From an uncultured Prevotella sp. (lineage in GTDB: Bacteria > Bacteroidota > Bacteroidia > Bacteroidales > Bacteroidaceae): DNA of 64,000 bases. The DNA lies in assembly GCA_900541335.1 (NCBI GenBank), contig UQJC01000004.1:21693-85692 (forward strand). The letters are read 5' to 3'. The notes under the pieces were generated by a model. It saw only the letters and a program-made list of their open reading frames with translations. It had not been told where the DNA came from and ran no database searches. Below, piece after piece: positions 25,294 through 34,493 of the stretch. The stretch's first letter is position 1; every line of letters begins with the position of its first letter. Position numbers and translations under genes: made by a program.

Positions 25294-26826
25294 TTAAAGG
25301 AAGGGATTGCAAGAAGATACGGTTACGGCTGCCGAATGGATGTGATCAACGATGGGTGCTACACCCGTCGTAATCATGTCGCTTACCCAGAACGGAGCCA
25401 TACCCAAACCAGCTACAGCCAGGATGAGGCAGATTACAGAGAAGCGCTCGTCCCAAGTAGCATCGGTCAACTTGAGATGGTGTTCGTTAGTGCAAGTACC
25501 ATAAAGAATCTTACCAACCACACGCAAGATGTAGACTGCGGTAATCACGATGGATGAGCAGGCTGCAATCGTCAACACGCGGTGGAAGGTGTCCGCATTC
25601 TGGAACGAACCCACGAAGATGGTCATCTCGGCAATGAAACCAGAGAAACCAGGAAGACCTAAGTTAGCCAAACCAGCGAGAATGTAACCTACAGAAAGGA
25701 AGGGCATAATGCGCATCAATCCGTTGAGTTCGCGAATGTCACGCGTATGCGTACGACCGTAAATCATACCGATGAGGGCAAAGAAGAGGGCCGTCATCAA
25801 ACCGTGGCTCAACATCTGCAACACGGCACCCGTGCAAGAAGTTTGGTTGAGCATGAGGATGGCGAAGAGTACGAGACCACAGTGTGACACAGAACTGTAA
25901 GCATTGATGTACTTCAAGTCGGTCTGTACGCAAGCAGAGAATGCACCATAAACCACAGAAATACCCGTGAGGATGAGGAAAATCCATCCTAACTCATTGG
26001 CAGCCTCGGGCATAAGGTACATAGCGATGCGGAAGCAACCATAACCACCGAGCTTCATCAACACACCGGCGTGAAGCATGGATACGGCAGTAGGAGCTGA
26101 AGCGTGACCGTCAGGGCTCCAAGTATGGAAGGGGAAGAGCGCACCGAGCACACCGAAACCGATAAAGGTCAAGGGGAACCAAATGCACTGCTGTACGAAG
26201 TCAATGGCATGAGCCCCTCCAGTGTGGTTGGCAATCTCAACGATGTTCATCGTGTTACCACCTGCACCATAGAAGATACCGAAGATACCGCACATCAAGA
26301 AAGCGGAACCACCCATCAACATGAGGGTCAGCTTCATGGCGGCATATTCCTTCTTACCGCTACCCCATACACCGATGAGGAGGTACATCGGAATCAAAGC
26401 TACCTCGTAGAACATGAACATGGCGAACATGTCGACGGAGATAAAGAAACCAAATACACCGAGACTCAACAGGGTAAACCAAAGGAAGTATTCCTTGGTC
26501 AGGGGCTTTAACTGCCAGGAGGCGAAGGTTCCGGTGAAAACGATGACAGCCGAAAGCAACAACATCGCTACCGAAATACCATCGACACCTACCGAATATT
26601 TAATGTGAAGAGGTTCGATCCAATTGACCGAAGCCGTGTAGAGCATTTCCTCCGTAGCTCCGGCCGCACGGTCACCGATGAAGGTCACGGTCAGATAGGC
26701 GGCAAGAACGAGCAAAGCTGTACTACCAGCGACCATTACCGCACGGACACCCTTCACGTCACGAGCCAACCACAGGCCAAGCAACATGACCAAAGGAATG
26801 ACTACAAATAATGATAAGAAATTCAT
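25294..26826 (-). CDS. nuoM: NADH-quinone oxidoreductase subunit NuoM
   Basis: A 510-residue antiporter-like subunit of the complex I membrane arm. It shows the conserved glutamate segment FMFYEVALIPMYLLIGVWG, the lysine segment GALFPFHTWSPDGHASAPTAVSMLHAGVLMKLGGYG, and DLKYINAYSSVSHCGLV. It is one of three Mrp-like proton channels with NuoL and NuoN. It lies 27 nt after nuoL. Confidence 0.97.
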   Translation of the reverse strand: MNFLSLFVVIPLVMLLGLWLARDVKGVRAVMVAGSTALLVLAAYLTVTFIGDRAAGATEEMLYTASVNWIEPLHIKYSVGVDGISVAMLLLSAVIVFTGTFASWQLKPLTKEYFLWFTLLSLGVFGFFISVDMFAMFMFYEVALIPMYLLIGVWGSGKKEYAAMKLTLMLMGGSAFLMCGIFGIFYGAGGNTMNIVEIANHTGGAHAIDFVQQCIWFPLTFIGFGVLGALFPFHTWSPDGHASAPTAVSMLHAGVLMKLGGYGCFRIAMYLMPEAANELGWIFLILTGISVVYGAFSACVQTDLKYINAYSSVSHCGLVLFAILMLNQTSCTGAVLQMLSHGLMTALFFALIGMIYGRTHTRDIRELNGLMRIMPFLSVGYILAGLANLGLPGFSGFIAEMTIFVGSFQNADTFHRVLTIAACSSIVITAVYILRVVGKILYGTCTNEHHLKLTDATWDERFSVICLILAVAGLGMAPFWVSDMITTGVAPIVDHIHSAAVTVSSCNPFL

Positions 26827-26853
26827 TGTCGTAAATTGTGTTTCTGTTTGGGA

Positions 26854-28755
26854 TTATGCTAACGCCATGATCAACAACAAAACAAGCGTGCCGAGCAGGA
26901 AGACGAAAGCGTACTTCTGAACTGAACCGCTCTGAAGACCGCGGATGCGGAAGCTCAGGGCATTGGTGCCCCAGGCGAGGAAGTCGAAGAATCCATCCAC
27001 AATGTGACGGTCGAACCAGGCAATGGGCTTCGAAACATGAGCGAAGATGATGCGGTGAGTAATGTACTGGTAAACCTCATCAAGATAGAAGCGCTTGTAG
27101 GCCCAACGATGGAGCGAACTGAACTTCTCGGCCAGGGCATCGGCCTTGGGCTGACGAGAACCAATGTACATATAAGTAGCAAGGAAAATAGAAGCTACGG
27201 CAATGACAATTGACGTTCCAGCTACATTCCAGTCGAGGTGGATGTCATAAAGCTGACCATCAGCACTTACGAAATGACCGAAGGGAATGAAACCAGCTAC
27301 GCAGGTTACTACAGCAAGGAACATGAGGGGGAAGGTCATCGTCAGCGGTGCTTCGTGAGGCGTATGCTTCGCATGAAGCTCTACATTCTCTGTTCCCCAG
27401 AAAATGCCGTAATAGAGACGGAACATGTAGAATGCGGTCATAGCGGCAATCGCTGTCATAATCCAACCCATGGCAGGCATGTAAGCAAAGGCTGCCGTGA
27501 GGATTTCGTCCTTAGAGAAGAAACCTGAGAAGGGAGGAATACCTGAAATAGCCAGACAGGCAATGAGGAACGTAATGTGCGTGATGGGCATGTACTTACG
27601 CAAACCGCCCATGGCTGACATTTCGTTGCTGTGTACAGCATGAATGATACAACCGGCACCCAAGAAGAGCAATGCCTTGAACATAGCGTGGGTAAAGAGG
27701 TGGAACATGGAAGCCATGTAACCCAATGAACCTACGTGTTCGTGACCGGTAGCATACTCGGTGCAAACACCGAGGGATACCATCATGAAGGCAATCTGAG
27801 AAATCGTAGAGAAAGCAAGTACACGCTTGATGTCGCTCTGGCAGCAAGCAACTGCAGCTGCATAGAAGGCAGTGAAGGCACCTACCCAAGCTACAATGTG
27901 GAGCGTATCGGGTGCGTACTGAATCCACAAGGGGAAGAGGCGGGCAATCTGGAACACACCAGCAACGACCATGGTTGCGGCGTGAATCAAAGCAGATACC
28001 GGCGTAGGACCTTCCATGGCATCGGGCAACCAAATGTGAAGGGGGAACATGGCACTCTTACCAGCACCACCAATGAACATCAAGAACAAGGCGGTGGGGA
28101 GCATCATGGCACCTTCAGCAAATCCTGCCTGGTTAAACTCAAAGCCAAAGGAATGGCAATAGTAACCGTAAATCAGGATACCAATCAAGAAGAACATATC
28201 GGCAAAACGAGTGACGATGAATGCCTTCTTGGAAGCGGCGATGGCTGCGGGTGAGGTGTAGTAGAAACCAATCAAGAGGTAGGAAGATACACCCACCAAT
28301 TCCCAGAACATATACATCTGGAAAATATTGGTTGCCACAACCAAACCGAGCATTGACATGGTGAAGAGGCTAAGGAAAGCGTAATAACGCTGGAAGCCGC
28401 GCTCACCGTGCATGTAACCGAATGAATAAATGTGGACCATGAGCGACACGGTGGAGATGACAATGAGCATCATCACCGAAATGGGATCGAGCATAATACC
28501 CATGTCGAAGCTCAGTCCTTTAACAAAGAAGGGCAACCACTGGATGTTGTAAGGAACAAGCGTGGGGAGTGCCCCGTCTACGCGAGCGGTATTGAAGAAA
28601 TACTCGTAAGCCGTGAAGTACGACAAAGCCGTCACCACGAGCAGTACGGCAGTACCTGTCAAGCCCGCTGCTTTATGGCTGAACCATTTTCCGAATACTC
28701 CGAGGAGGAGAAACGAGATGAATGGCAGCAAAAGAATGAGAATTGTTGATTCCAT
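26854..28755 (-). CDS. nuoL: NADH-quinone oxidoreductase subunit NuoL
   Basis: A 633-residue distal membrane-arm subunit with about 16 spans. Motifs: MFWELVGVSSYLLIGFYY, GKSAMFPLHIWLPDAMEGPTPVSALIHAATMV and DIKRVLAFSTISQIAFMMVSLG. The C-terminal part carries the lateral-helix region and final span. In E. coli NuoL is the outermost proton channel and its long helix runs along NuoM and NuoN. It is 26 nt downstream of nuoK. Confidence 0.97.
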   Translation of the reverse strand: MESTILILLLPFISFLLLGVFGKWFSHKAAGLTGTAVLLVVTALSYFTAYEYFFNTARVDGALPTLVPYNIQWLPFFVKGLSFDMGIMLDPISVMMLIVISTVSLMVHIYSFGYMHGERGFQRYYAFLSLFTMSMLGLVVATNIFQMYMFWELVGVSSYLLIGFYYTSPAAIAASKKAFIVTRFADMFFLIGILIYGYYCHSFGFEFNQAGFAEGAMMLPTALFLMFIGGAGKSAMFPLHIWLPDAMEGPTPVSALIHAATMVVAGVFQIARLFPLWIQYAPDTLHIVAWVGAFTAFYAAAVACCQSDIKRVLAFSTISQIAFMMVSLGVCTEYATGHEHVGSLGYMASMFHLFTHAMFKALLFLGAGCIIHAVHSNEMSAMGGLRKYMPITHITFLIACLAISGIPPFSGFFSKDEILTAAFAYMPAMGWIMTAIAAMTAFYMFRLYYGIFWGTENVELHAKHTPHEAPLTMTFPLMFLAVVTCVAGFIPFGHFVSADGQLYDIHLDWNVAGTSIVIAVASIFLATYMYIGSRQPKADALAEKFSSLHRWAYKRFYLDEVYQYITHRIIFAHVSKPIAWFDRHIVDGFFDFLAWGTNALSFRIRGLQSGSVQKYAFVFLLGTLVLLLIMALA

Positions 28756-28781
28756 TAGTTGTGATGTTTACAGACTTTTTT

Positions 28782-29090
28782 CTACCACTTCATCTTTTCA
28801 AGCTCATCTGCCTGGATGTTTTTCACCATACGGTAGATGTTAATCATGATGGCTATAGCAATGGCACTTTCTGCAGCCGAAATAGCGATGGAGAAGAGTG
28901 CGAAGAAATAGCCTTCATTGCCTTCAGGATAAAGCATGCGGTTGAATACTGCAAAATTGAGATCGGTAGCATTGAGCATCAATTCGACCGACAAAAGAAT
29001 GGCCAGGGTGCTGCGGCGCGTCAGAAATCCGAAAACGCCGGCAAACATCATGACGGCTGAAATGATAAGAAGATATTCCAGTTGAATCAT
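28782..29090 (-). CDS. nuoK: NADH-quinone oxidoreductase subunit NuoK
   Basis: A 102-residue protein with three spans. It has the two membrane glutamates typical of NuoK: one in LLSVELMLNATDLNFAVFNR and one in AISAAESAIAIAIMINIYR. These lie on the proton path linking the quinone site to the antiporter-like subunits. It sits 14 nt after nuoJ. Confidence 0.96.
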   Translation of the reverse strand: MIQLEYLLIISAVMMFAGVFGFLTRRSTLAILLSVELMLNATDLNFAVFNRMLYPEGNEGYFFALFSIAISAAESAIAIAIMINIYRMVKNIQADELEKMKW

Positions 29091-29104
29091 AACGTAGATT
29101 TGTT

Positions 29105-29626
29105 TTAGCGTTTACGGGCAATCAGCAATGCACCTACGATACAAGCCAAAAGCAATACACTGACAGCCTCGAAAGGAAGCAGGTAGCCATTGTCGCCCGT
29201 AGAAAGCATGTTGTTACCAATAGATTGGATAGAAGTAACTGCGCTGGCAGTCTCGCTGGGAGCTGTAAGCACTTGTGATTTGAAATTGTGGGTCAACACC
29301 ACACCAAGGAAGGAACAGAAACCAACCAATGCGAGGAGGAAGCCCCAAGAGGCATCTTTTACCTTACGCTTGAAGGTCTCTTCCTTAGCACCCTCCGTCA
29401 ACAAAATGGAGAATACGTACAGCACAATGATGCCGCCCGCATAGACCATGACTTGCACAGAACCGAGGAAGGTGTAGCCCATCAGAAAATACATACCAGC
29501 CGTGCCTAACAACACGAACAGCAGGTATGTGGCAGCACGCACAATGCTCTTGGTCATCACTGTCGCGAAGGACGAGAAGATGATCAGTACTGCCAAAACG
29601 ACGAACATGATATTTTGTGAATCCAT
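29105..29626 (-). CDS. nuoJ: NADH-quinone oxidoreductase subunit NuoJ
   Basis: A 173-residue membrane subunit with five spans. VRAATYLLFVLLGTAGMYFLMGYTFLGSVQVMVYAGGIIVLYVFSILL-type sequence is characteristic: the third helix contains the conserved Tyr-Ala-Gly-Gly pi-bulge region. The ATG at 29626 (MDSQNIMF) is chosen; an in-frame TTG at 29647 abuts the nuoI stop. It lies between nuoI and nuoK as in all nuo operons. Confidence 0.95.
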   Translation of the reverse strand: MDSQNIMFVVLAVLIIFSSFATVMTKSIVRAATYLLFVLLGTAGMYFLMGYTFLGSVQVMVYAGGIIVLYVFSILLTEGAKEETFKRKVKDASWGFLLALVGFCSFLGVVLTHNFKSQVLTAPSETASAVTSIQSIGNNMLSTGDNGYLLPFEAVSVLLLACIVGALLIARKR

Positions 29627-29647
29627 GAATCTTGTTTGATGTATCAA

Positions 29648-30112
29648 TTACTTTTCTTGAACCTTTGAACCCTCGTGATTCAATACCTTAACGAGCTTTG
29701 AACGGTCGAATACTGCGTTCTCATAACTCTGGTCAAAGGTAATTGCATCGTGGGGACAGGCACGGGTGCAAAGCTGGCAGAACATACAAGAACCAAGGTC
29801 GTACTCGTACTTAACGAGACGCTTCTTTTTCTTGCCGTCCTCAGTTTCATAAAACTCGCTCGTTACCTTGATACTGCCATTGGGGCAAGCCATCTGACAG
29901 AGGCCGCAACCCACACATTTGTGCTCATTCTGCTCGTTGTGGAGCATTGTGAGCGAACCGCGAAAACGATCAAACATAACATTGGTCGCACGGTTCTCAG
30001 GGTATTGTTCGGTAATCTTGGGGGTGAAAAACTCGCGCATCGTGGTCTTCAAACCGGTGCCGAGGCTTTTCAATCCACCGACGATTCCGCCGATATAACT
30101 TTTTTCTTCCAT
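29648..30112 (-). CDS. nuoI: NADH-quinone oxidoreductase subunit NuoI
   Basis: A 154-residue ferredoxin-like subunit that carries two [4Fe-4S] clusters (N6a and N6b), which pass electrons to NuoB. The two binding motifs are CVGCGLCQMACP and CMFCQLCTRACP. The N-terminal GLGTGLKTTMREFF-like amphipathic region contacts the membrane. It is separated from nuoH by a 144-nt AT-rich spacer with repeated aactttt-type motifs. Confidence 0.97.
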   Translation of the reverse strand: MEEKSYIGGIVGGLKSLGTGLKTTMREFFTPKITEQYPENRATNVMFDRFRGSLTMLHNEQNEHKCVGCGLCQMACPNGSIKVTSEFYETEDGKKKKRLVKYEYDLGSCMFCQLCTRACPHDAITFDQSYENAVFDRSKLVKVLNHEGSKVQEK

Positions 30113-30256
30113 GAGTGGAGATTCATTTAAGTTTAAAAGTTTAGATAAGAAGTTTGGGAGTTCAGAGGCCGATGAACTTTCAGCGTTTGTCGGTCAATCC
30201 CTAACAGACAAGTCCATCCACGTAAACTCTTCAACTCATAAACTTTTCAACTTTGA
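30113..30256. repeat. nuoH/nuoI spacer with aacttttcaac-type inverted ends
   Basis: The 144-nt spacer begins with aagtttaaaagttta (about 30129-30143) and ends with ataaacttttcaacttt (about 30237-30253), so its ends are roughly inverted. A similar arrangement occurs in the spacer on the other side of nuoH (31343-31562). No ORF or clear terminator. Confidence 0.55.
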
Positions 30257-31342
30257 TTAGAAATGCCATCCCATAGCGACGCAGAGTGCCATGAGGACAA
30301 GGTTTACCATGCTGAAGGGAACGAGATACTTCCATTCGAGGGAAAGAATCTGGTCAATACGCAGACGCGGGAAGGTCCAACGCAACCACATCAACAGAAA
30401 GACTACAAAGAAGGTCTTGCCAAGGAACCAAACCGCTCCAGGAATGAGGTCCATCACACCGTTGAAAGCGTCGAGACCATAAATGTGCAAGGGAGCCCAG
30501 CCACCGAGGAAGATGGTAGAAGCCATACCGGCACAGATGAAGAGGTTCAAGTACTCTGCCAAGTAGTAGTAACCGAAGTGCATACCAGAATATTCGGTAT
30601 GATAACCTGCGGTCAACTCACTCTCACACTCGGGCAAGTCGAACGGACCACGGTTACACTCTGCATTACCTGCTACCAAATAGATAAAGAAGGCAATGAC
30701 TGCAGGAATGTGACCACGAACGATGTTCCAACCGTTTACGTACTGGTCCTGGCAGATTTCGCTGAAGGACATGGTACCGGTCAAGCAGATCATGGCGAGC
30801 ATGGTCATACCGATAGAGAGCTCATAACTGATAATCTGAGCACCACTTCGCATGGCACCAATGAGTGAATACTTATTGTTACTACTCCAACCGGCAAGCA
30901 GAATACCTACCACACCGATAGAAGAAATAGCAAGGAAGAAGAATACGCCGACATTGAAGTCAATGATGTGCGCACCCATATTCCAGGGCAGACAAGCGAA
31001 AGTAACCATTGAGGCTGTCACAACCAGGAACGGAGCGAGGTTGTGCAGGAAAAGGTCACTCTGTCGCATACTGATAATCTCCTTGGTCAGCATCTTGAAT
31101 ACGTCGCTGAATACCTGGAGAAGTCCCCACTTACCTACACGCATCGGGCCTAAGCGGCACTGAAAGGCTGCGCAGACCTTGCGTTCCATATAGATAAGGG
31201 CGATAGCAAACACGGCATACAACGTGATGATGACCAATGCCACGAGAATACTCTCCGTCAAGATTGCACCCCACTCGGCAAAGCCACACGTCTGCATGAG
31301 AAAGCCATGAAGCCAGTTTGTTACTATTGAGAAATCAAACAT
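30257..31342 (-). CDS. nuoH: NADH-quinone oxidoreductase subunit NuoH
   Basis: A 361-residue membrane subunit with eight spans that forms the heel of complex I and much of the quinone tunnel. It has IYMERKVCAAFQCRLGPMRVGKWGLLQVFSDVFKM near the N-terminus and GPFDLPECESELTAGYHTEYSGM in the middle, the acidic loop important for quinone coupling. It is flanked by unusually long spacers for this operon (144 and 220 nt). Confidence 0.97.
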   Translation of the reverse strand: MFDFSIVTNWLHGFLMQTCGFAEWGAILTESILVALVIITLYAVFAIALIYMERKVCAAFQCRLGPMRVGKWGLLQVFSDVFKMLTKEIISMRQSDLFLHNLAPFLVVTASMVTFACLPWNMGAHIIDFNVGVFFFLAISSIGVVGILLAGWSSNNKYSLIGAMRSGAQIISYELSIGMTMLAMICLTGTMSFSEICQDQYVNGWNIVRGHIPAVIAFFIYLVAGNAECNRGPFDLPECESELTAGYHTEYSGMHFGYYYLAEYLNLFICAGMASTIFLGGWAPLHIYGLDAFNGVMDLIPGAVWFLGKTFFVVFLLMWLRWTFPRLRIDQILSLEWKYLVPFSMVNLVLMALCVAMGWHF

Positions 31343-31562
31343 GAGATTTAAATATTGAGTTTCGAAGTTTATGAGTTTAAAAGTTTATGAGATTGCCCAT
31401 AAGGAAACCTTGTAGTTAGACACTAAAGACCTTGTGATTAAATTCACGGGCACGTTGCCATACTTGGAGTTTTTCAAAAGAAAAGACAGGAGCTTCCATG
31501 AAACAAACTTGACAAACGTATCCTCTTAACTTTTAAACCTTCAACTTTTCAACTTAAAAGAT
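31343..31562. repeat. nuoCD/nuoH spacer with aacttttcaac-type inverted ends
   Basis: The 220-nt spacer starts with agtttatgagtttaaaag-type sequence (about 31368-31390) and ends with aacttttaaaccttcaac and aacttttcaactt (about 31530-31556). The arrangement mirrors that of the 30113-30256 spacer. Nothing gene-like is seen between. Confidence 0.55.
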
Positions 31563-33260
31563 TTATCTATCAATGTCGGGAACTACGTAATCGACTGTAC
31601 CGCCAATGGTAATTAAGTCCGCCAACATATTATTGCGGCAAGCTGTATCCATGACAGCTACGAGGGGAAGACCCGTAGAGCGGTAGTGCAAACGATAGGG
31701 AGACTTGTCACCCTTGCTCTCGATAAACACACCGATACGGCCACGGCTACCCTCAACTTCGCTGAAGAACGTACCAACGGGAAGCTTGATAATGGGCTTC
31801 ATCTTTTCCTGGAAGTTGCCTTCGGGAATGTTGTCGATGAGTTGCTCGATAATGTTCAAGCTTTCAAGAATTTCGTCGAGACGAATCATGTAACGAGCGA
31901 AAGAATCTCCTTCGGTACGAATCACTTCATTGAATTGCACACGGTCATAAGCAGCATAAGGACGAAGCTTACGGAGGTCATTGTGCCAACCGGAAGCACG
32001 ACCCGTACCACCAGTACAGCCGAATGAAATCACCTGCTCCTTCGTCAGCACACCCACACCCTTTGAACGGTTCTGGAAAATCACATTACCCGTAAAGATG
32101 TCATGGTATTCCTGAATATTCTTACGCATATAAGGAATAAACTCCTTCACGCGCTTCACGAAGTTGGGATGAATGTCAGCCATCACACCGCCAATCGTGT
32201 TGTAGTTCAGAATAAGACGGCCACCACAAGTTTCTTCAAAGATGTCGAGAATCTTCTCACGGTCACGGAAGGCATAAAGGAATGCTGTCGTTGCACCGAG
32301 GTCCTGACACAAACAGCCGAAGAAGAGAATGTGTGAGTCAATACGTTGCAACTCGTCCATAATGGTACGAATTACCTGTACGCGGTCACTTACTTCTACA
32401 CCCATCGCCTGTTCAATACACATACAAAGCGCGTGGCGATTCTGCATCGCACCCAGATAGTCCAAACGGTCAGTCAAAGCCAACGTCTGCGGATAGGTCA
32501 TGTGCTCGCTAATCTTCTCCACGCCACGGTGAATGTAACCGAGTACGGGATCAATCTTGCGAATCATTTCACCTTCGAGTGCCACACGGAAGTGAAGTAC
32601 ACCGTGGGTAGAAGGGTGCTGCGGACCAATATTCACTACGTAGTCATCGGGCTGGAAGATGGCATGTTCCACCTTTTCTACCTTGCCGTCAGCCTGAAGC
32701 ACATATTCGTGCGTCACGTCGCTAAGCGGTTCGTTGGTCATACGAAGCGGATTGTTCTTTTCCGTTTCGTCATCCTTACGGAAGGGATAACCCACCCAGT
32801 CTTCACGCATGAAGAGACGGCGCATGTCGGGATGGCCTGTAAAGACAATGCCATAGAAGTCATAGACCTCACGCTCGTACGTATTAGCAATGTCCCAAAG
32901 GTTGCTTACCGAAGGAAGCATGGGGTTTTCGCGGTCAGTCGTCACACACTTCACACAGGCTTGCTTACCTGTAGCAGTTGATTCTACTTGATAGACCACA
33001 CCGAGACCCTCTTCCATCCAGTCTACACCTGTCAAGTTGAGCAGGAGATCCATACCTTCCTGATCGTGCAGGCGCTTCATTTCCGCATAAAGTTCAGCGG
33101 GAGCAACGGTCTTAGGCTTCAGTTCATTGACTGCCGGCTTAGCGGGAGCAGCAGGAGCGGCGGGACGTGCTGCCGGCTTAGCGGCAGGTTGTGCTTGGGG
33201 AGCAGCAGCCGTTGCAGGCTTAGCTTCCACGTTTGCTTGAGATTTCAATTCTTCGCTCAT
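31563..33260 (-). CDS. nuoCD: Fused NADH-quinone oxidoreductase subunit NuoCD
   Basis: A 565-residue fusion. Residues 1-45 are a low-complexity Ala/Pro/Lys-rich extension. About 50-190 are NuoC (30-kDa subunit; YEREVYDFYGIVFTGHPDMRRLFMREDWVGYPFRKD). About 205-565 are NuoD (49-kDa subunit; GPQHPSTHGVLHFRVALEGE, GYIHRGVEKISE, the ending GGTVDYVVPDIDR). NuoD forms the quinone-binding cavity with NuoB. NuoC-D fusion is common in enterobacteria and Bacteroidota. The start overlaps the nuoB stop by 4 nt (ATGA). Confidence 0.96.
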   Translation of the reverse strand: MSEELKSQANVEAKPATAAAPQAQPAAKPAARPAAPAAPAKPAVNELKPKTVAPAELYAEMKRLHDQEGMDLLLNLTGVDWMEEGLGVVYQVESTATGKQACVKCVTTDRENPMLPSVSNLWDIANTYEREVYDFYGIVFTGHPDMRRLFMREDWVGYPFRKDDETEKNNPLRMTNEPLSDVTHEYVLQADGKVEKVEHAIFQPDDYVVNIGPQHPSTHGVLHFRVALEGEMIRKIDPVLGYIHRGVEKISEHMTYPQTLALTDRLDYLGAMQNRHALCMCIEQAMGVEVSDRVQVIRTIMDELQRIDSHILFFGCLCQDLGATTAFLYAFRDREKILDIFEETCGGRLILNYNTIGGVMADIHPNFVKRVKEFIPYMRKNIQEYHDIFTGNVIFQNRSKGVGVLTKEQVISFGCTGGTGRASGWHNDLRKLRPYAAYDRVQFNEVIRTEGDSFARYMIRLDEILESLNIIEQLIDNIPEGNFQEKMKPIIKLPVGTFFSEVEGSRGRIGVFIESKGDKSPYRLHYRSTGLPLVAVMDTACRNNMLADLITIGGTVDYVVPDIDR

Positions 33261-33892
33261 GCCATTTCCTCCTGATTATAGATTTGTTCTTCCTTAACTC
33301 CAGCTGCATCACGGTAAGGATCCTTCTCCTTGCGGTTGGTTGTACCGAAGAAGTTTTCAACCTTAACAATACGTTGCAACTGCATCATACCGTAGAGGAA
33401 TGATTCCGGACGCGGGGGGCAACCGGGCACATACACATCCACAGGGATAATTTTGTCCACACCATTGACTACATGGTATGACTTATTGAACGGTCCACCC
33501 GAAATCGAGCAACCACCAATAGCAACCACGTACTTCGGGTCGGCCATCTGGTCATACAGACGGCGGAGCACCGGAGCCATCTTGGTCGTAATCGTACCAC
33601 AAACCAAGATTACGTCGGCCTGGCGGGGACTGTTACGCGTTACTTCAAAACCGAAACGGGCAATGTCATAACGGGCAGCACACACCGCCATAAACTCAAT
33701 ACCACAGCAACTGGTTGCAAAGGTCAAAGGCCACAGAGAGTTAGAGCGTCCCCAGTCAATAAGGTCGTCTAACTTGCGCACAATGACGTTGGCTCCGCCA
33801 GCGTTCAGTTCTTCAACGAGCTTCTCGTAAGTCTCGTTGTCCTTAAATTCCTCATAAGGAATCGACTTGATGTTTGCTCTCTTTACTGCCAT
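33257..33892 (-). CDS. nuoB: NADH-quinone oxidoreductase subunit NuoB
   Basis: A 211-residue subunit that binds the terminal [4Fe-4S] cluster N2, which reduces quinone. The cysteine motifs are TSCCGIEFMA, VCGTITTKMAPVL, GGCSISGGPF and PGCPPRPE. The C-terminal 40 residues (after YGMMQLQRI) form an extended hydrophilic tail ending in QEEMA. It overlaps nuoA by 10 nt and nuoCD by 4 nt. Confidence 0.97.
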   Translation of the reverse strand: MAVKRANIKSIPYEEFKDNETYEKLVEELNAGGANVIVRKLDDLIDWGRSNSLWPLTFATSCCGIEFMAVCAARYDIARFGFEVTRNSPRQADVILVCGTITTKMAPVLRRLYDQMADPKYVVAIGGCSISGGPFNKSYHVVNGVDKIIPVDVYVPGCPPRPESFLYGMMQLQRIVKVENFFGTTNRKEKDPYRDAAGVKEEQIYNQEEMA

Positions 33893-34233
33893 TTCAACGC
33901 TCCTTTCCTCCAGGCATAAGCCAAGCCCAGAACTAAAATGAACAAGAAGAAGAGCACGCTAAACAGACCGGCAGGTCCGAGTGAGCGCATCACGACGGCC
34001 CAAGGAAACAGGAACATCGTTTCAACATCGAACATCAGGAAGAGAATGGCGAACAGATAATAACCTACTCGGAACTGCATCCAGGAGCGTCCACGCGTAG
34101 GCACACCACATTCATAAGCCTCCTCCTTCTGTGCGTTGTAGCTACGCGGCGAAATCAGCTTGGCCAACACCGTCACGACGCCTACGAACGCCAACCCTGT
34201 CAACAATGCTGTGACAAATAAGGTAAAGTTCAT
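33883..34233 (-). CDS. nuoA: NADH-quinone oxidoreductase subunit NuoA
   Basis: A 116-residue, three-span subunit. KEEAYECGVPTRGRSWMQFRVGYYLFAILFLMFDVETMFLFPW contains the conserved cysteine loop and the acidic membrane residues of helix 2. It is the first gene of the operon, which reads A-B-CD-H-I-J-K-L-M-N with no nuoE, nuoF or nuoG. It is preceded by a leader of about 255 nt. Confidence 0.97.
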   Translation of the reverse strand: MNFTLFVTALLTGLAFVGVVTVLAKLISPRSYNAQKEEAYECGVPTRGRSWMQFRVGYYLFAILFLMFDVETMFLFPWAVVMRSLGPAGLFSVLFFLFILVLGLAYAWRKGALKWQ

Positions 34234-34326
34234 AGCTCTTTAAATGTTATAGTTAATATGTAATGATTGGAATAATACACAGAAGACTAAAAACAACGAA
34301 CACAAAGACTTCTACGCTTTAAGACG

Positions 34327-34367
34327 AAAAAAGCCGCACAGCGAGGGATAGGGCACCCTGCGTGCGG
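34327..34367 (-). terminator. Terminator-like hairpin B in the nuo leader
   Basis: On the minus strand, CCGCAC/GTGCGG (34334-34339 with 34362-34367) and inner AGGG/CCCT form a stem, followed directly by TTTTTT (34327-34332). It lies about 95 nt upstream of nuoA and downstream of the predicted start site, so it may act as an attenuator or end a short RNA. Confidence 0.65.
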
Positions 34368-34371
34368 ACAT

Positions 34372-34405
34372 AAAAAATCAGCGTACGGACGCACTCGTCC
34401 GCCGC
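34372..34405 (-). terminator. Terminator-like hairpin A in the nuo leader
   Basis: A 6-bp CGGACG/CGTCCG stem with a 4-nt loop, extended by GCG/CGC (34381-34405). On the minus strand it is followed after three nt by TTTTTT (34372-34377). It lies just upstream of hairpin B in the same leader. Confidence 0.6.
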
Positions 34406-34493
34406 TTTCAATCGATTTTTACCAGTTAAGCCTGCCATCAAGCAAGCGTTCACATAGCAGCCCTTATTCACGTTGTTTTCGTCTTTGGGTTGC

